Assembly (NCBI GenBank): GCA_016710985.1
Contig: JADJTX010000031.1
Span: 25,406-89,405, forward strand
Direction: 5' to 3'
DNA: 64,000 nucleotides
From: Ignavibacteria bacterium
GTDB lineage: Bacteria; Bacteroidota; Ignavibacteria; Tepidaquicellales; Tepidaquicellaceae
Made by a program: the position numbers and the translations under genes. Numbering within the stretch: the first letter of the stretch is position 1; every line of letters starts with the position of its first letter. Of this stretch, positions 8,374 through 18,819 are shown piece by piece. A model generated the notes under the pieces. The model saw nothing but the letters and a program-made list of their open reading frames with translations, did no database searches and had not been told where the DNA came from.

Positions 8374-10319
8374 TTAATTTAGTTTTGCTTCCAGTTGTTT
8401 TTTTACATCTAGCCAGTATTTATTTTCCGCAGGAAGAATAGGCATTGTTAATTTATTATCCTTAACTGCCGCCTGATATTCTGAATCTTTTTCAGCATCC
8501 AGATACCATAATCTCGGGACTACAAGGTAGTCGTCGGTTTTTGTGATCATACCCGGAGGGAAACCGAATTTATTGTGAAATGCAATTCTTTCAGCAGGAT
8601 AATACCAGGTAAAAGCATAACCAATATAATCAGTTGCAATTTTATCTATCTGCCTTATAAGCTTAATTCTTTCCGTTCTGTCAAATTCTTTATTGTATTT
8701 TTCGATCAATTCATCAATTCGCGGGTCTGCAATTCCCGGCCAGTTTGTGCTGTTGTCTGCTTTTGCTGAAGATGTGCTGAAAGATGTTTGCGGATTCGGA
8801 TATCTTAATCCTCCCCATGCAGCAACCAACATTGTAAAATTTCTTTCGTTACCTAATTTAAAATTTGTTGTTCCGTCGACTTGTTTGAGATTTAATTTTA
8901 CACCTGCCTTTTTTAGATCTTCCTGATATACGGTAAGGAATTTTTCAAGAGAAGCGCTTCCAAACGGTAATTCTACTTCAAATACTTTACCGTCTTTTGT
9001 AAGATAACCGTCACTGTTCTTTTGAGTGTATCCGGCTTCTGCAAGTAATTTTACGCCTTCATCAAAATTATATTCTATCTTTACATCTTCAGGGTTTTCA
9101 TATGGTGAATTAGCATAATATGAATAGAGCAATGCAGCGGAATTTCTGAAAAGTTTTTCGAGGATCTTCTTTCTGTCAAGTAAATGTGCAAATGCCTTTC
9201 TTACTTTAATGTCATTAAAAGGAGGCTTTCTCATATTGAATGCAAAACCTCTGGTGCCGGCAGGATTCTCATTGTATACTTCCACCTTCTGAATCAATCC
9301 GCGTTTTGTTTCATCTATGTCAAGACCTTCTATCCAGTTATTTGCCCTGGTTACTCCTGTAAATGCAAGGACATCAATATCTCCTTTTTTAAACTTTTCA
9401 AATTCAAGTTTCTGATCTGTCACGACATCAAATCTTACAACATCAAAATTGTTCAAACCGATGTTTGCTGAATCATTTTCAGCCCAGTAATCACTCCTTC
9501 TCTTTATTGAAATGGATTGTCCTTTCTTGATGTCATTCTTGTCAATAACATACGGACCGGTACCCGGGACTGCATCAAACTGGAACTTTTCAAGATATTC
9601 TTTTCCGGTTATACCTCCGACATAATGTGATGGTAAAATTGCCATTGTACTGAAATATAAAAATAATCTCCAGTCCGCAAGTTTTTCATTTACTTTAGTT
9701 GTAACGATATACTTACTAACAGCAACCGGCTGATCATATTTTTTAAAAAGCTCGTTTGTCTCAGGTGTTAAAATTCCTTCGTCCACTCTGAGTTTCCATG
9801 TGTCAACTACATCCTGAGCTACAACAGGTTTACCGTCAGCCCATCTTGCTCTTGGATCAATTCTGAAAGAAAAATCTTTCTTATCTTCTGATATTTTCCA
9901 GTGAGTAGCAAGTGAAGGAGCAAAATCTTCTGTTACCGGATCAAGGGTTAATAAGCCTTCATACATCATGTCAGCTGCCATACGTGTAAAATAAGAATTC
10001 TCATCTTTTCCTACGCTTCTCAGTGTAGCTGGGAAATCCGGCATGGACATAACAATCATTCCGCCTTTGGTTGCCTTAGGATTTCCAAGTATACTTACCT
10101 TGCTGTTTGTTGTCCATCCCTCTCCTGTAAATCCGTTTCCGCCCATTTCAGCAGATACAGAGGGTCAGCTCCGGGAGGTGTATCGAATTGTTTTATTGAA
10201 ATTGGTTTGGATTCTATCTTGGAAGTTGTTGATTTTTTTTTGTCATTGCTGCCGCAAGAAACTAAAAGGGTTGATAATATTAAAGCAATTGCAGGGAATA
10301 AAAAATATTTTATTCGCAT
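8374..10319 (-). CDS. oppA: Peptide ABC transporter substrate-binding lipoprotein, one frameshift
   Basis: Extracytoplasmic peptide-binding protein (SBP_bac_5 family) that feeds OppBCDF. The first ~50 residues carry a lipoprotein signal (MRIKYFLFPAIALILSTLL, then VSCGS lipobox). The frame then shifts at about 10165: one base added to GACCCTCTG joins DTPPGADP to SVSAEMGGNGF and gives one ~648-residue protein. Family landmarks include HWKISEDKKDFSFRI, RWADGKPV and NMRKPPFNDIKVRKAF. It is first in the operon; the promoter should lie in the 10.3-10.7 kb gap, which is shared with a divergent gene. Confidence 0.9.
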
Positions 10320-10410
10320 TCGTTAATTCTCCTTAGTTAATAATTGTTTCCAATATAAAAAATGAATTATTAAATTAATAGTTTTTAAGTTATACATTTT
10401 ATGTTTTGTG

Positions 10411-10605
10411 ATTGGTTAATTGGTTAAATGGTTAAATGGTTAAATCGTTAAATGGTTAAATGGTTAAACGGTTAAATGGCTGTTTGGTTTTTGATTAATT
10501 ATCTATCAAATTTCTCATTCTCATTACTCATTACTCATTACTCATTACTCATTACTCATTACTCATTACTCATTACTCATTACTCATTACTCATTACTCA
10601 AATAC
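10411..10605. repeat. 8-bp and 7-bp arrays in a divergent promoter region
   Basis: GGTTAAAT units (about eight, some changed) are followed by about twelve CTCATTA units. They fill most of the gap between oppA and the divergent sugar dehydrogenase gene. Confidence 0.9.
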
Positions 10606-10735
10606 CTGTTATTAACTTCAATTTGTAAAAAGCATTCTATATCTTTACTCAAATTAAAATTCACTGCAATAAATTAAACCGCTTGGAATTTATTTACCTG
10701 TGTAAAAGTTCAAAGCACTAAAAATCAGAGACAAC

Positions 10736-12193
10736 ATGAAAAAATTCAAACTTATCTTTACAGTTTTTCTTTTCTTAATTTTAATAAGAAATTCCTTTTC
10801 ACAGCCTTATGAATTAGTTAATGCATTTCCAAATCTTTCATTCAGCGCACCTTTGTTTGTAACTCACAGTAATGACGGAAATAACAGGGTATTTGTTGTT
10901 GAAAAATCAGGTATAATAAGAGTCTTCCAAAATGATTCTAATACATCTGCGTCATCTAATTATTTAAACATTACTGACCGGGTAAGCTCTGCAGCCAGTG
11001 AAAGAGGGTTGCTGGGTCTGGCTTTTCATCCTAACTATGCTTCAAACGGATATCTCTATGTATATTATACAAGAGTAGGTGATTTTGCAAATGTTTTATC
11101 AAGATTCAGCAGAAGTGCATCCGACCCGAATAAAGCAGATTCATTAAGCGAACAAGTTCTTTGGGCTGTCAGCGATCCGTTTTCAAATCATAACGGCGGT
11201 ATAATATTTTTCGGATTAGACGGATACCTGTATGTAGGAATGGGCGACGGTGGAAGTGCAGGAGATCCCGGGAACAGAGCTCAAAATACAAATGAAATGC
11301 TTGGAAAGATCCACAGAATAAATGTTGATACTGCTACTGGAGGAAATAATTATGGAATACCGCCGACTAATCCTTTCGCCTCAGGCGGCGGAAGACCTGA
11401 AATTTTTAATGTGGGTATGAGAAATCCTTGGAGAATGAGTCAGGATCCGGTTACAGGACTGATCTACTGCGGAGACGTAGGACAGGGTGCATGGGAAGAA
11501 GTAGATATTCTTGAAGTCGGGAAAAATTACGGATGGAGATGCTATGAAGGAAATCATGAATATAATACTTCAGGATGCGGTCCAATTTCAAATTACACTT
11601 TTCCTATTAAAGAATACTCTCACTCCGATGGTATTTCCATAACTGGCGGATATGTTTACAGAGGTCTCAGAAGACCGGAATTGACCGGAAGATATATTTA
11701 CGGAGACTATGGAAGCAGAAAGATATGGAAATTAAAATATGAAAACGGTGTCGTCTCCGAAGACGAATTGATAATGACGGCTCCTTCAAATATTTATTCC
11801 TTCGGAACGGATCAGAATAATGAACTGTATGTATGCGGCTCAAATAATACTATTTACAGATTCAATAAAAGTAATATTGTAGGTATCAACGGTAATGTGA
11901 ATACTGTTCCTGAAGGGTTCAGTCTGGATCAGAATTATCCAAACCCGTTTAATCCCGAAACTAATATAAGTTATTACATCCCGGAAATGTCAAAGGTTAG
12001 TCTCACTGTCTTTGATGCTTTAGGAAAAGAAATAAATACGCTCGTTAATACAAATCAGCTGCCGGGTAATTATAAGATCAGATGGAACGGAAAGGATGCT
12101 TACGGAAATAATATTCCGAGCGGTGCATATTTTTATAAACTGACTGCAGGAAATAATTTCAGTGAAACGAAGAGAATGATAATGCTGAAGTAG
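10736..12193 (+). CDS. Secreted PQQ-dependent sugar dehydrogenase-like protein with T9SS tail
   Basis: Residues ~1-22 form a signal peptide. Residues ~25-380 match the glucose/sorbosone dehydrogenase beta-propeller: RGLLGLAFHPNYASNGYLYV, NHNGGIIFFG, MGDGGSAGDPGNRAQN, GMRNPWRMS and NYGWRCYEG. The last ~80 residues are a T9SS type A sorting domain (QNYPNPFNP to TKRMIMLK). It is probably exported across the outer membrane and oxidises sugars outside the cell with PQQ; the substrate is unknown. It has its own terminator at 12226. Confidence 0.9.
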   Translation: MKKFKLIFTVFLFLILIRNSFSQPYELVNAFPNLSFSAPLFVTHSNDGNNRVFVVEKSGIIRVFQNDSNTSASSNYLNITDRVSSAASERGLLGLAFHPNYASNGYLYVYYTRVGDFANVLSRFSRSASDPNKADSLSEQVLWAVSDPFSNHNGGIIFFGLDGYLYVGMGDGGSAGDPGNRAQNTNEMLGKIHRINVDTATGGNNYGIPPTNPFASGGGRPEIFNVGMRNPWRMSQDPVTGLIYCGDVGQGAWEEVDILEVGKNYGWRCYEGNHEYNTSGCGPISNYTFPIKEYSHSDGISITGGYVYRGLRRPELTGRYIYGDYGSRKIWKLKYENGVVSEDELIMTAPSNIYSFGTDQNNELYVCGSNNTIYRFNKSNIVGINGNVNTVPEGFSLDQNYPNPFNPETNISYYIPEMSKVSLTVFDALGKEINTLVNTNQLPGNYKIRWNGKDAYGNNIPSGAYFYKLTAGNNFSETKRMIMLK

Positions 12194-12225
12194 TTTATAG
12201 TTGATAGTTTATAATTTATAGTTAT

Positions 12226-12257
12226 AGCCGGAAGGAGAAATTTTTCCGGCTTTTTTA
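12226..12257 (+). terminator. Rho-independent terminator of the sugar dehydrogenase gene
   Basis: AGCCGGAA pairs with TTCCGGCT and is followed by a T run. Confidence 0.85.
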
Positions 12258-12359
12258 TTTCCGGTTTCGCATAACGGTAAACCTATGAAATACTGATATT
12301 AATCTATGTTCACGACCAAAAATTTTCACGCAGATATTCGCAAATTGTTACCGGCAGAA

Positions 12360-12440
12360 TTTCGCAGATAACAATCTTCCTAAAAAACCGAAATCACCAC
12401 AGAGGTGCAGAGAACACAGAGTTACACAGAGAAATTTTTT
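12360..12440. repeat. CACAGAG-type dispersed repeat
   Basis: ACCACAGAGGTGCAGAG and following; a related copy lies at 27425-27475 (ACCACAGAGTCAGAGAAC). No gene is seen here. Confidence 0.5.
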
Positions 12441-12490
12441 ATTAACTGAAGTTACGCAGCTACCGAATCTTAATAACTGAAGTTACATTT

Positions 12491-12590
12491 TTGTCATTCT
12501 GAACGAACGGAGCGTAGCGGAGTGAAGTGAAGAATCCAATAATAGAATGAAATAAAATGATTGAATTCTTCGCTTCACTCAGAATGACAA
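12491..12590. repeat. ~100-bp imperfect hairpin element, copy 1
   Basis: Ends TTGTCATTCTGA and TCAGAATGACAA are inverted, as are the inner GTGAAGAATCCA and GAATTCTTCGC parts. A second copy is at 20785-20885. This is a non-autonomous, MITE-like repeat with no coding capacity. Confidence 0.8.
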
Positions 12591-12604
12591 AAAAGAAACT
12601 TTTT

Positions 12605-13030
12605 GCGTAACTGCTTTTGATTTCTTAATTACTGCTTTTGATTTCTTGATTATTGAATCTGAATTCTTGATTATTGAATCTGATTTCTTGATTACTGCTT
12701 CTGAATTCTTGATTATTGGTTCTGAATTCTTAATTCCTGATTCTGAATTCTTGATTCCAGGTTCTGAATTCTTGATTCCAGGTTCTGAATTCTTGATTCC
12801 AGGTTCTGAATTCTTGATTCCAGGTTCTGAATTCTTGATTCCAGGTTCTGAATTCTTGATTATTGGTTCTGAAAAGTTGATTACTGATTCTGAATTCTTG
12901 ATTACTGCTTTTGATCTGCTCATTACTGCTTCTGTTCTGCTCATTCCTAATTCTGTTCCCGGAAATACTGAGTCAGTTCCGGTCATAACTGCATCTGTTC
13001 CGTTCAATGCTGCTTTTGATCTTCTTGTAA
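12605..13030. repeat. 21-bp tandem repeat region
   Basis: Units like TTCTTGATTCCAGGTTCTGAA, nearly exact at 12740-12860 and decayed on both sides. Because 21 is a multiple of three, both strands stay open: plus reads a Ser-Glu-Phe-Leu-Ile-Pro-Gly heptad and minus reads Asn-Ser-Glu-Pro-Gly-Ile-Lys. No signal peptide or flanking gene sequence was seen, so I annotate a repeat rather than a gene. Confidence 0.85.
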
Positions 13031-13109
13031 CTTTTTCATGACAGCTGACTGTCATTCCGTTTCCTGTTAACCTGTAATCTGCGCTTACTGTGTCATAGAT
13101 TAATCTACC

Positions 13110-13275
13110 CCCGCCGGAATTCTGTTATATTATTATAGAAAAAGTAACAAAATAACAAACACCGAAGGGGTTATATTATTGTAGAAAATGAAATAAATTA
13201 GAAACCCCAAGGGTTATATTATTGTAGAAAAAAGAAAACAGAATAACAAACCCCGAAGGGGTTATATATTATTAT
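13110..13275. repeat. Four copies of a short palindromic repeat
   Basis: Each copy has a CCCCGAAGGGG-like palindrome followed by TTATATTATTGTAGAAA. Copies start near 13111, 13161, 13203 and 13249, and the palindromes differ. Confidence 0.8.
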
Positions 13276-13515
13276 TTTATCCGTGAGAAATCAGTGTTAT
13301 CTGTGAGAGATTAACGTTCAAAAAATAAATTTTTATATCCGGAATTTCAACGTTTGGACGGATATGTTATCGATATTAACTATTATTAATATGAAAATAA
13401 AAGAAAATGAAAAATCAGTTGCATCTGAATGCAATAATATTTATTTTAGAATAATTCTTAAAAACTTCAACAGAATATTTAGTTTACAGCCCTCTTACTG
13501 TTCTTAATTTCCTGC

Positions 13516-15081
13516 ATGACTTTATTTTCATTCAGTCAAAGCAGTGATAAGCCGTCAGGTAATCCGGATGCCAACGGATCGAACAACAGTGCTTTCGTTG
13601 TGACCCAAAGCAAGCTGGATGCAAACAACATCAGCGCATGGTTCAGAACAAACGGAAGCTATAACAGGGATCCTTCAACAGGGAATGCAGGATTTGAATG
13701 GCCTAAAGGATCCGGAAAATTCGCAAGGTACGCATCAGGGATGTGGATTGGCTGCATATCAGGCAGCGATACTCTCATAGCCGTTGCAGACTATGCTTAC
13801 GATTACCAGCCGGGATATGTGGATAATTCAGGAATGCCTCAGGGGAATAACGATCCTTTATACCGGATCTACTCCATTATAAAGGGAGACACTACATCAC
13901 CTGATTATCTGAACTGGCCCGTATCTCAGGGTGCCTATTTAAACTCAAACGGAAAACCATTTTTTATGGGAACTCAGACAATGTTCTTTTCCATGACGGA
14001 TGCATATCCTCATCAGTCTAAGCAGGGCAGCGTTGTTTCATTGAAAGCGCAAATCCTCCAGACCAACTGGTGTTATACTAATACAGGTTTGGGTGATGTT
14101 GAGTTCATCGAATACAGGATCATTAACCGGAGCAGTTCTGCATGGACAAATGCATACGTTTCTGTCTGGACTGATGATGATTTGGGTGCGGCAGTTGATG
14201 ACGCGATCGGATGTGACACAATGAGAAATCTTGGATATACTTATAACATAACTGACAATGACCAGGAGTATGGTACCGCTCCTCCGGCGGTCGGAACCAA
14301 GCTTTTAAGAAGCCCGGTTGTTGCTACAGGAAATAACAATGATACTGTAAAATATTACAGCCCTCCGGGATCGCAGAATCTGATCGTTAAAGTTGGATAT
14401 AAATTTACAGGGATGAATATTTTTAATACCTGGAATAATGGCTCTCCTCAACCTTCAGACCCTAATACTTATTCTGAAACTTACAAAGTACTTGAAGGTA
14501 TGTGGGGAAATGGTTCTGAGTGGATAGATCCTATAAACAATCAGCCGACACAAAAAACATATTCGGGCGATCCTGTTACAGGAACAGGGTGGATCATGTC
14601 CGACGGTAATGACAGAAGATTTTTGCAGAGCTTTGGTCCTTTTAATATGAATCCGAATGATACACAGTCGGTTATTGTAGCGCAGTTAATTGCGAGAGGT
14701 TCCAGCAATCTGAACAGTATATCACAGCTCAGAGCTTTATCTGATTATGTTCAAACTGTTTATGATGATAATTTGCAATCCGTAATTGCCGTGAATAATA
14801 TCTCTACGGAAATTCCTTCTCAGTTTATTTTAAATCAGAATTATCCGAATCCTTTTAATCCGTCTACAGTCATTCGTTATTCATTGACCGCAAATGGGTT
14901 CATTAACCTCAAAGTATTTGATTATCTGGGAAGAGAAATAACTACACTTGTGAATGAAAAACAAAATGCCGGAACATATGAAGTGGATTTTAATGCAAGC
15001 GGATTATCAAGCGGAATTTATTTCTATACTATGTCTGCTGACGGATTCACCGAAACAAAACGCATGATTCTGCTGAAGTAG
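13516..15081 (+). CDS. T9SS-sorted secreted protein of unknown function, broken 5' end
   Basis: The body (FRTNGSYNRDP, FEWPKGSGKFARYASGMW, WTDDDLGAAVDDAIGCDT) is about 70% identical by eye to the next gene, and ends in a T9SS domain (QNYPNPFNP to TKRMILLK). The visible ATG at 13516 falls in the middle of the signal peptide. Upstream in-frame sequence reads FTALLLFLISC after a stop at 13480, while a frame open from the ATG at 13391 carries KNFNRIFSLQP, matching the paralogue's start. A single-base change near 13485 would join them. The real start is uncertain. Confidence 0.85.
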   Translation: MTLFSFSQSSDKPSGNPDANGSNNSAFVVTQSKLDANNISAWFRTNGSYNRDPSTGNAGFEWPKGSGKFARYASGMWIGCISGSDTLIAVADYAYDYQPGYVDNSGMPQGNNDPLYRIYSIIKGDTTSPDYLNWPVSQGAYLNSNGKPFFMGTQTMFFSMTDAYPHQSKQGSVVSLKAQILQTNWCYTNTGLGDVEFIEYRIINRSSSAWTNAYVSVWTDDDLGAAVDDAIGCDTMRNLGYTYNITDNDQEYGTAPPAVGTKLLRSPVVATGNNNDTVKYYSPPGSQNLIVKVGYKFTGMNIFNTWNNGSPQPSDPNTYSETYKVLEGMWGNGSEWIDPINNQPTQKTYSGDPVTGTGWIMSDGNDRRFLQSFGPFNMNPNDTQSVIVAQLIARGSSNLNSISQLRALSDYVQTVYDDNLQSVIAVNNISTEIPSQFILNQNYPNPFNPSTVIRYSLTANGFINLKVFDYLGREITTLVNEKQNAGTYEVDFNASGLSSGIYFYTMSADGFTETKRMILLK

Positions 15082-15141
15082 AAATTCAGTTAACAGTTAA
15101 TAGTTAACGGTTAGAAGATATTTATTATTAATAGCAACACT

Positions 15142-15173
15142 AAGCCGGAAGTAGAAATACTTCCGGCTTTTTG
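15142..15173 (+). terminator. Rho-independent terminator
   Basis: AAGCCGGAAGTA pairs with TACTTCCGGCTT, followed by T-rich sequence. Confidence 0.85.
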
Positions 15174-15289
15174 ATTATGTCTGAAAATTATTTCCGATAA
15201 ACAAAAAATCTTAAATCTGAAACCTTAAACTTTAAATCTTAAATCTTAAATCAGTTTATTTTTGTTTTTCACAAATTGGAAAAAAAATA

Positions 15290-15320
15290 TTTGCATTTAA
15301 GCTGTTTATGTTTTACCTTG
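15290..15320 (+). promoter_or_regulatory. Bacteroidota-type promoter candidate
   Basis: TTTG at 15290-15293 and TACCTTG at 15314-15320 with a 20-base spacer fit the TTTG/TAnnTTTG pattern. It lies 40 bases before the next start codon. Confidence 0.5.
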
Positions 15321-15359
15321 CGGAGAATTTTTTAAAAATTAACCAGAAAGGAAAATGTA

Positions 15360-16967
15360 ATGAAAAAGTTCAATTATTTTTTACCGTTATTCATTTCCTG
15401 TCTTATTTTTATTTCATTCAGATACATGAATGACAAGCCAAACGGCACTTCAGAAAATAAATCATCGCAGCACGAAATCTTCGCTGTTACTTCAAGACAG
15501 TTAAATGCAAACAACATCAGCGCATGGTTCAGAACAAACGGAAGCTTTAACAGGGATCCTGCTACAGGTAACTCCGGTTTTGAATGGCCTAAAGGTTCCG
15601 GAAAATACGCCCGCTTTGCATCCGGGATATGGGTTGGCTGTAAATCCGGAAATGATACACTCACGGCTGTTGCAGAATACCAGTATGATTATCTGCCGGG
15701 ATATGTAGATGATGCAGGATTACCGCAGGGAAATGATAATCCTTTATACCGTATCTACTCTATTACAAGAGGAAACACAACTGATCCGGATTACTTAAAC
15801 TGGCCTGTTAATCAGGGAGCTTATACTACTCCTTCAGGAACACCTTTCTTTCTTGGTACGCAAACAATGTTTTATTCATACACTGACGCCTATCCGCATT
15901 CATCAGGCCAAACCAGCTTGCTGTCTTTAAAAGCTCAGATCCTTCAGACCAACTGGTGCTATGCAGACGCCGGTCTGGAAGATGCTGAGTTCATTGAATT
16001 TAAAATTATAAACCGCAGTAACTCTCCTTGGGCAGATACATATATTGCTTTCTGGACCGATGATGATCTTGGTGACGGCTCTGATGATGCGATCGGTTGC
16101 GATACTTTAAGAAACTTAGGATTTACATACAACATTACAGATAGTGATCCTCAATATGGCGCGGCACCTCCTGCTGTCGGAACAAAGCTTTTAAGAAGTC
16201 CGGTAATTTTTACAGGAAACAATAATGATACAGCAAAATATTATAATCCGCCGGGCTCACAAAACCTTGTAATTAAGGTTGGTTATAAATTTACTGAAAT
16301 GAAAATATTTAATACATATAATAATGGAAGTCCGCAGCCATCTGATCCCAACAGCAATGTTGAAACTTACAGAGTGCTTGAGGGTAAATGGAAGTTTGGT
16401 GATTCATGGGTAAATCCGGTTAACGGACATACAACAACCAAAGCATATTCCGGAGATCCGGTATCCGGTACCGGCTGGGTAATGACAGGCGGCAACGACA
16501 GAAGATACTTACAAAGTTTCGGACCTTTTAATATGAATCCTGGTGATACTCAGTCAGTCATTATTGCGCAGCTGATAGCAAGAGGATCAAGTAATCTGAA
16601 TAGTATAAGGGATTTAAGGACATTGTCTGATCATGTTCAGACAGTTTATGATAATAATTTTCAGAGTGTCCTGGCGGTGAATAATATCTCATCTGAAATT
16701 CCGGATTACTTTACTTTGCGTCAGAATTATCCGAATCCGTTTAACCCGGCAACGAATTTGGAATTTGGAATTGCGAATTTGGGATTTGTTTCTTTGAAAG
16801 TATATGATGCTTTGGGAAAAGAAATAAAAACATTGGTGAATGAAATGAAAAGCCCGGGGACTTACAGAGTAGATTTTGACGGTAACGGTTTGGCGAGCGG
16901 GATTTATTTTTATAAATTAAGTACTGATGTATTCAGTGATACAAAACGGATGATACTTTTGAAATAA
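15360..16967 (+). CDS. T9SS-sorted secreted protein of unknown function
   Basis: Intact paralogue of the preceding gene: signal peptide (MKKFNYFLPLFISCLIFIS), the same ~430-residue central domain, and a T9SS tail (QNYPNPFNPATNLEFGIA to TKRMILLK). An AAAGGA sequence at 15347-15352 is well placed for the ATG at 15360. The central domain has many aromatic and acidic positions (WTDDDLGDGSDDAIG), suggesting a beta-rich, perhaps carbohydrate- or metal-binding fold, but I do not recognise it. The tandem arrangement points to local duplication. Confidence 0.88.
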   Translation: MKKFNYFLPLFISCLIFISFRYMNDKPNGTSENKSSQHEIFAVTSRQLNANNISAWFRTNGSFNRDPATGNSGFEWPKGSGKYARFASGIWVGCKSGNDTLTAVAEYQYDYLPGYVDDAGLPQGNDNPLYRIYSITRGNTTDPDYLNWPVNQGAYTTPSGTPFFLGTQTMFYSYTDAYPHSSGQTSLLSLKAQILQTNWCYADAGLEDAEFIEFKIINRSNSPWADTYIAFWTDDDLGDGSDDAIGCDTLRNLGFTYNITDSDPQYGAAPPAVGTKLLRSPVIFTGNNNDTAKYYNPPGSQNLVIKVGYKFTEMKIFNTYNNGSPQPSDPNSNVETYRVLEGKWKFGDSWVNPVNGHTTTKAYSGDPVSGTGWVMTGGNDRRYLQSFGPFNMNPGDTQSVIIAQLIARGSSNLNSIRDLRTLSDHVQTVYDNNFQSVLAVNNISSEIPDYFTLRQNYPNPFNPATNLEFGIANLGFVSLKVYDALGKEIKTLVNEMKSPGTYRVDFDGNGLASGIYFYKLSTDVFSDTKRMILLK

Positions 16968-16968
16968 G

Positions 16969-17095
16969 TTTGAGTGTATAAAGTGTATAGAGTGTATAGG
17001 AGTGTATAGAGTGTATAGAGTGTATAGAGTGTATAGAGTGTATAGAGTGTATTGAGTGTATTGAGTGTATTGAGTGTATTGAGTGTGTAGTGTGC
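16969..17095. repeat. 9-bp tandem array
   Basis: GAGTGTATA/GAGTGTATT units start within a few bases of the preceding stop codon and continue to the terminator. Confidence 0.9.
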
Positions 17096-17107
17096 TGAGT
17101 AAAATAT

Positions 17108-17147
17108 TAGCCGGAGGGTCATTAAAGTCTTCCGGCTATTTTATTTT
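17108..17147 (+). terminator. Rho-independent terminator
   Basis: TAGCCGGA and TCCGGCTA form a stem ahead of TTTTATTTT. Confidence 0.75.
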
Positions 17148-17391
17148 GAAGGTTGCTTCCTAAAGCATTTTCTGCCTTTAAGGTGAAATTATAACTAAGG
17201 ATACAGGAATCTGAATAAAGTATCGGTGCTTAGCTTCAGGTCTTTGATAGCAGGTTGATTAAATTGCAAATTCGGAAATTGTTTGATATTTTGATGAAAT
17301 TCAGATTATTAATGCGCTTTGGTTGTCACGGTTTTACCCGGTAAGCCTGATAAAACACTGAACTCATTGTCAATCTGAAAAAAAAATCAGT

Positions 17392-18819
17392 ATGGAAAAT
17401 TCCAAGATCATAAAACTTTTGAAGAGTTTAAATCAATATGAATTCAGGCAATTCAGGGATTACGTTTATTCGCCTGCATTCAACAAAAAGGAGATCGTTA
17501 CCAGACTGTTTGACGAGCTGAGGAAACATTATCCTAGATTTGAAAGTGACGAACTTAGTAATGAAATACTCTTCCATAAGATCCTGCCGGGTGAGAAGTA
17601 TAATTACTTTAAATTAAAGAATGCAATCTCGGATCTGTTTATTCTTGGAAAAGATTTTCTTTCCTTTCTTGGATTTAAAAAGAAAGAAAGGTTAAAGGAG
17701 ATCTTATTGCTGGCTGAACTGCGGGTAAGAAAACTTGATTCGCTTTTTGAACAAACGCATAAGGCTGCTGCACAGAAAATTGAAAGCTCAAAAGTTAAGG
17801 ATGATGAATATGTTTACCATATGCTTGAACTGGCTGTCGAGAAGATTGGCTACCTAACAGTACAGGCTCCCAATAAACACGTGAACATTCAACAGGAGAT
17901 GTTTGATTTATTTCTTACTTATTCTATTATAAGAATTTTAAAATCATATACTGTAATGATGCACGAGGAAAAGCAGAATAATTATAAATATGACAAATAT
18001 CTGTTCGATGAGATCATGTCTTTTGCGGAGAAAAAAAAGTTTGATAATCCTACACTGAATGTTTACTATCACACTATTTCACTCGAACGTGACAGAAACG
18101 ATGTGAATTTTTATAAGCTTAAAGAAGCGCGTGCAAAGTATCTTGATGAGTTAAACGAGTACGATGAATACATGGTTTTTCTTCATCTCAATGGATACTG
18201 CACAAATGAGTTTAACATTAATTGCAGAACCGACCTGATGCGGGAGCATTTCGATCTCATCAAAAATAAAAATACTAAAGTATATACAACCATCGGCAAA
18301 CTAATTTATCTGGATTTCATTAATGAAGTTAAGATTGCTCTTCGTGTTGACGAAATAGACTGGGTTGAAAAATATATAGAGAAGAATAAATCGAATCTCA
18401 CCGGAGAAGAAGAGGGTTCACTTAATTTTTGTAATGGTTTGCTGAATCTTAAAAGAGGAAATCATGATAAGGCTCTGGAGCTTCTAGCAAAAACAAACTT
18501 CCCGAATTTCATTATAAAACTTCAGGTGAAAATACTGCAGCTTCAGATCTTTTATGAGAAAGGATATTACGATCAGGCAATTTCCGCGATCGACACATTC
18601 CGGCACTATCTTAAAAGGGAAACGACGATAAAAGAAAATTTTAAAAAAACGTTCTATGAATTTGTTAATATTCTAAACAATCTGATTAAACTTAAAACCG
18701 GTTCCTCAGGCAATGATACCGGCTATGAATTGTATAAAATTAAAGAAGACATTGAATTGATGACATCAAATCAGTTCGGTGTAAAGCTGTGGCTGAAGCA
18801 GTTGACAGTTGACAGTTGA
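17392..18819 (+). CDS. Unknown helical protein, paralogue of the convergent gene
   Basis: A 475-residue, signal-less, charged, strongly helical protein. The N-terminal ~90 residues (LLKSLNQYEFRQFRDYVYSP, FNKKEIV, LRKHYPRFE, LPGEKYN) match those of the gene at 19170-20639. The C-terminal third looks like TPR/SEL-type helical pairs (GNHDKALELLAKT, GYYDQAISAIDTF). I cannot assign a function. Its last codons (QLTVDS) are written by the 7-bp repeat that follows, so the original C-terminus may have been altered. Confidence 0.8.
   Translation: MENSKIIKLLKSLNQYEFRQFRDYVYSPAFNKKEIVTRLFDELRKHYPRFESDELSNEILFHKILPGEKYNYFKLKNAISDLFILGKDFLSFLGFKKKERLKEILLLAELRVRKLDSLFEQTHKAAAQKIESSKVKDDEYVYHMLELAVEKIGYLTVQAPNKHVNIQQEMFDLFLTYSIIRILKSYTVMMHEEKQNNYKYDKYLFDEIMSFAEKKKFDNPTLNVYYHTISLERDRNDVNFYKLKEARAKYLDELNEYDEYMVFLHLNGYCTNEFNINCRTDLMREHFDLIKNKNTKVYTTIGKLIYLDFINEVKIALRVDEIDWVEKYIEKNKSNLTGEEEGSLNFCNGLLNLKRGNHDKALELLAKTNFPNFIIKLQVKILQLQIFYEKGYYDQAISAIDTFRHYLKRETTIKENFKKTFYEFVNILNNLIKLKTGSSGNDTGYELYKIKEDIELMTSNQFGVKLWLKQLTVDS

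Noticed and set aside
12579..13055. Protein-coding gene on either strand of the 21-bp repeat region
   Set aside because: Both strands are open only because the repeat period is a multiple of three; no signal peptide, promoter or non-repeat domain was seen.
15347..15362. Start-stop ATGTAATG acting as a tiny upstream ORF before the 15360 gene
   Set aside because: The AAAGGA motif ends only two bases before the first ATG, too close for initiation, and is well spaced for the main ATG at 15360.
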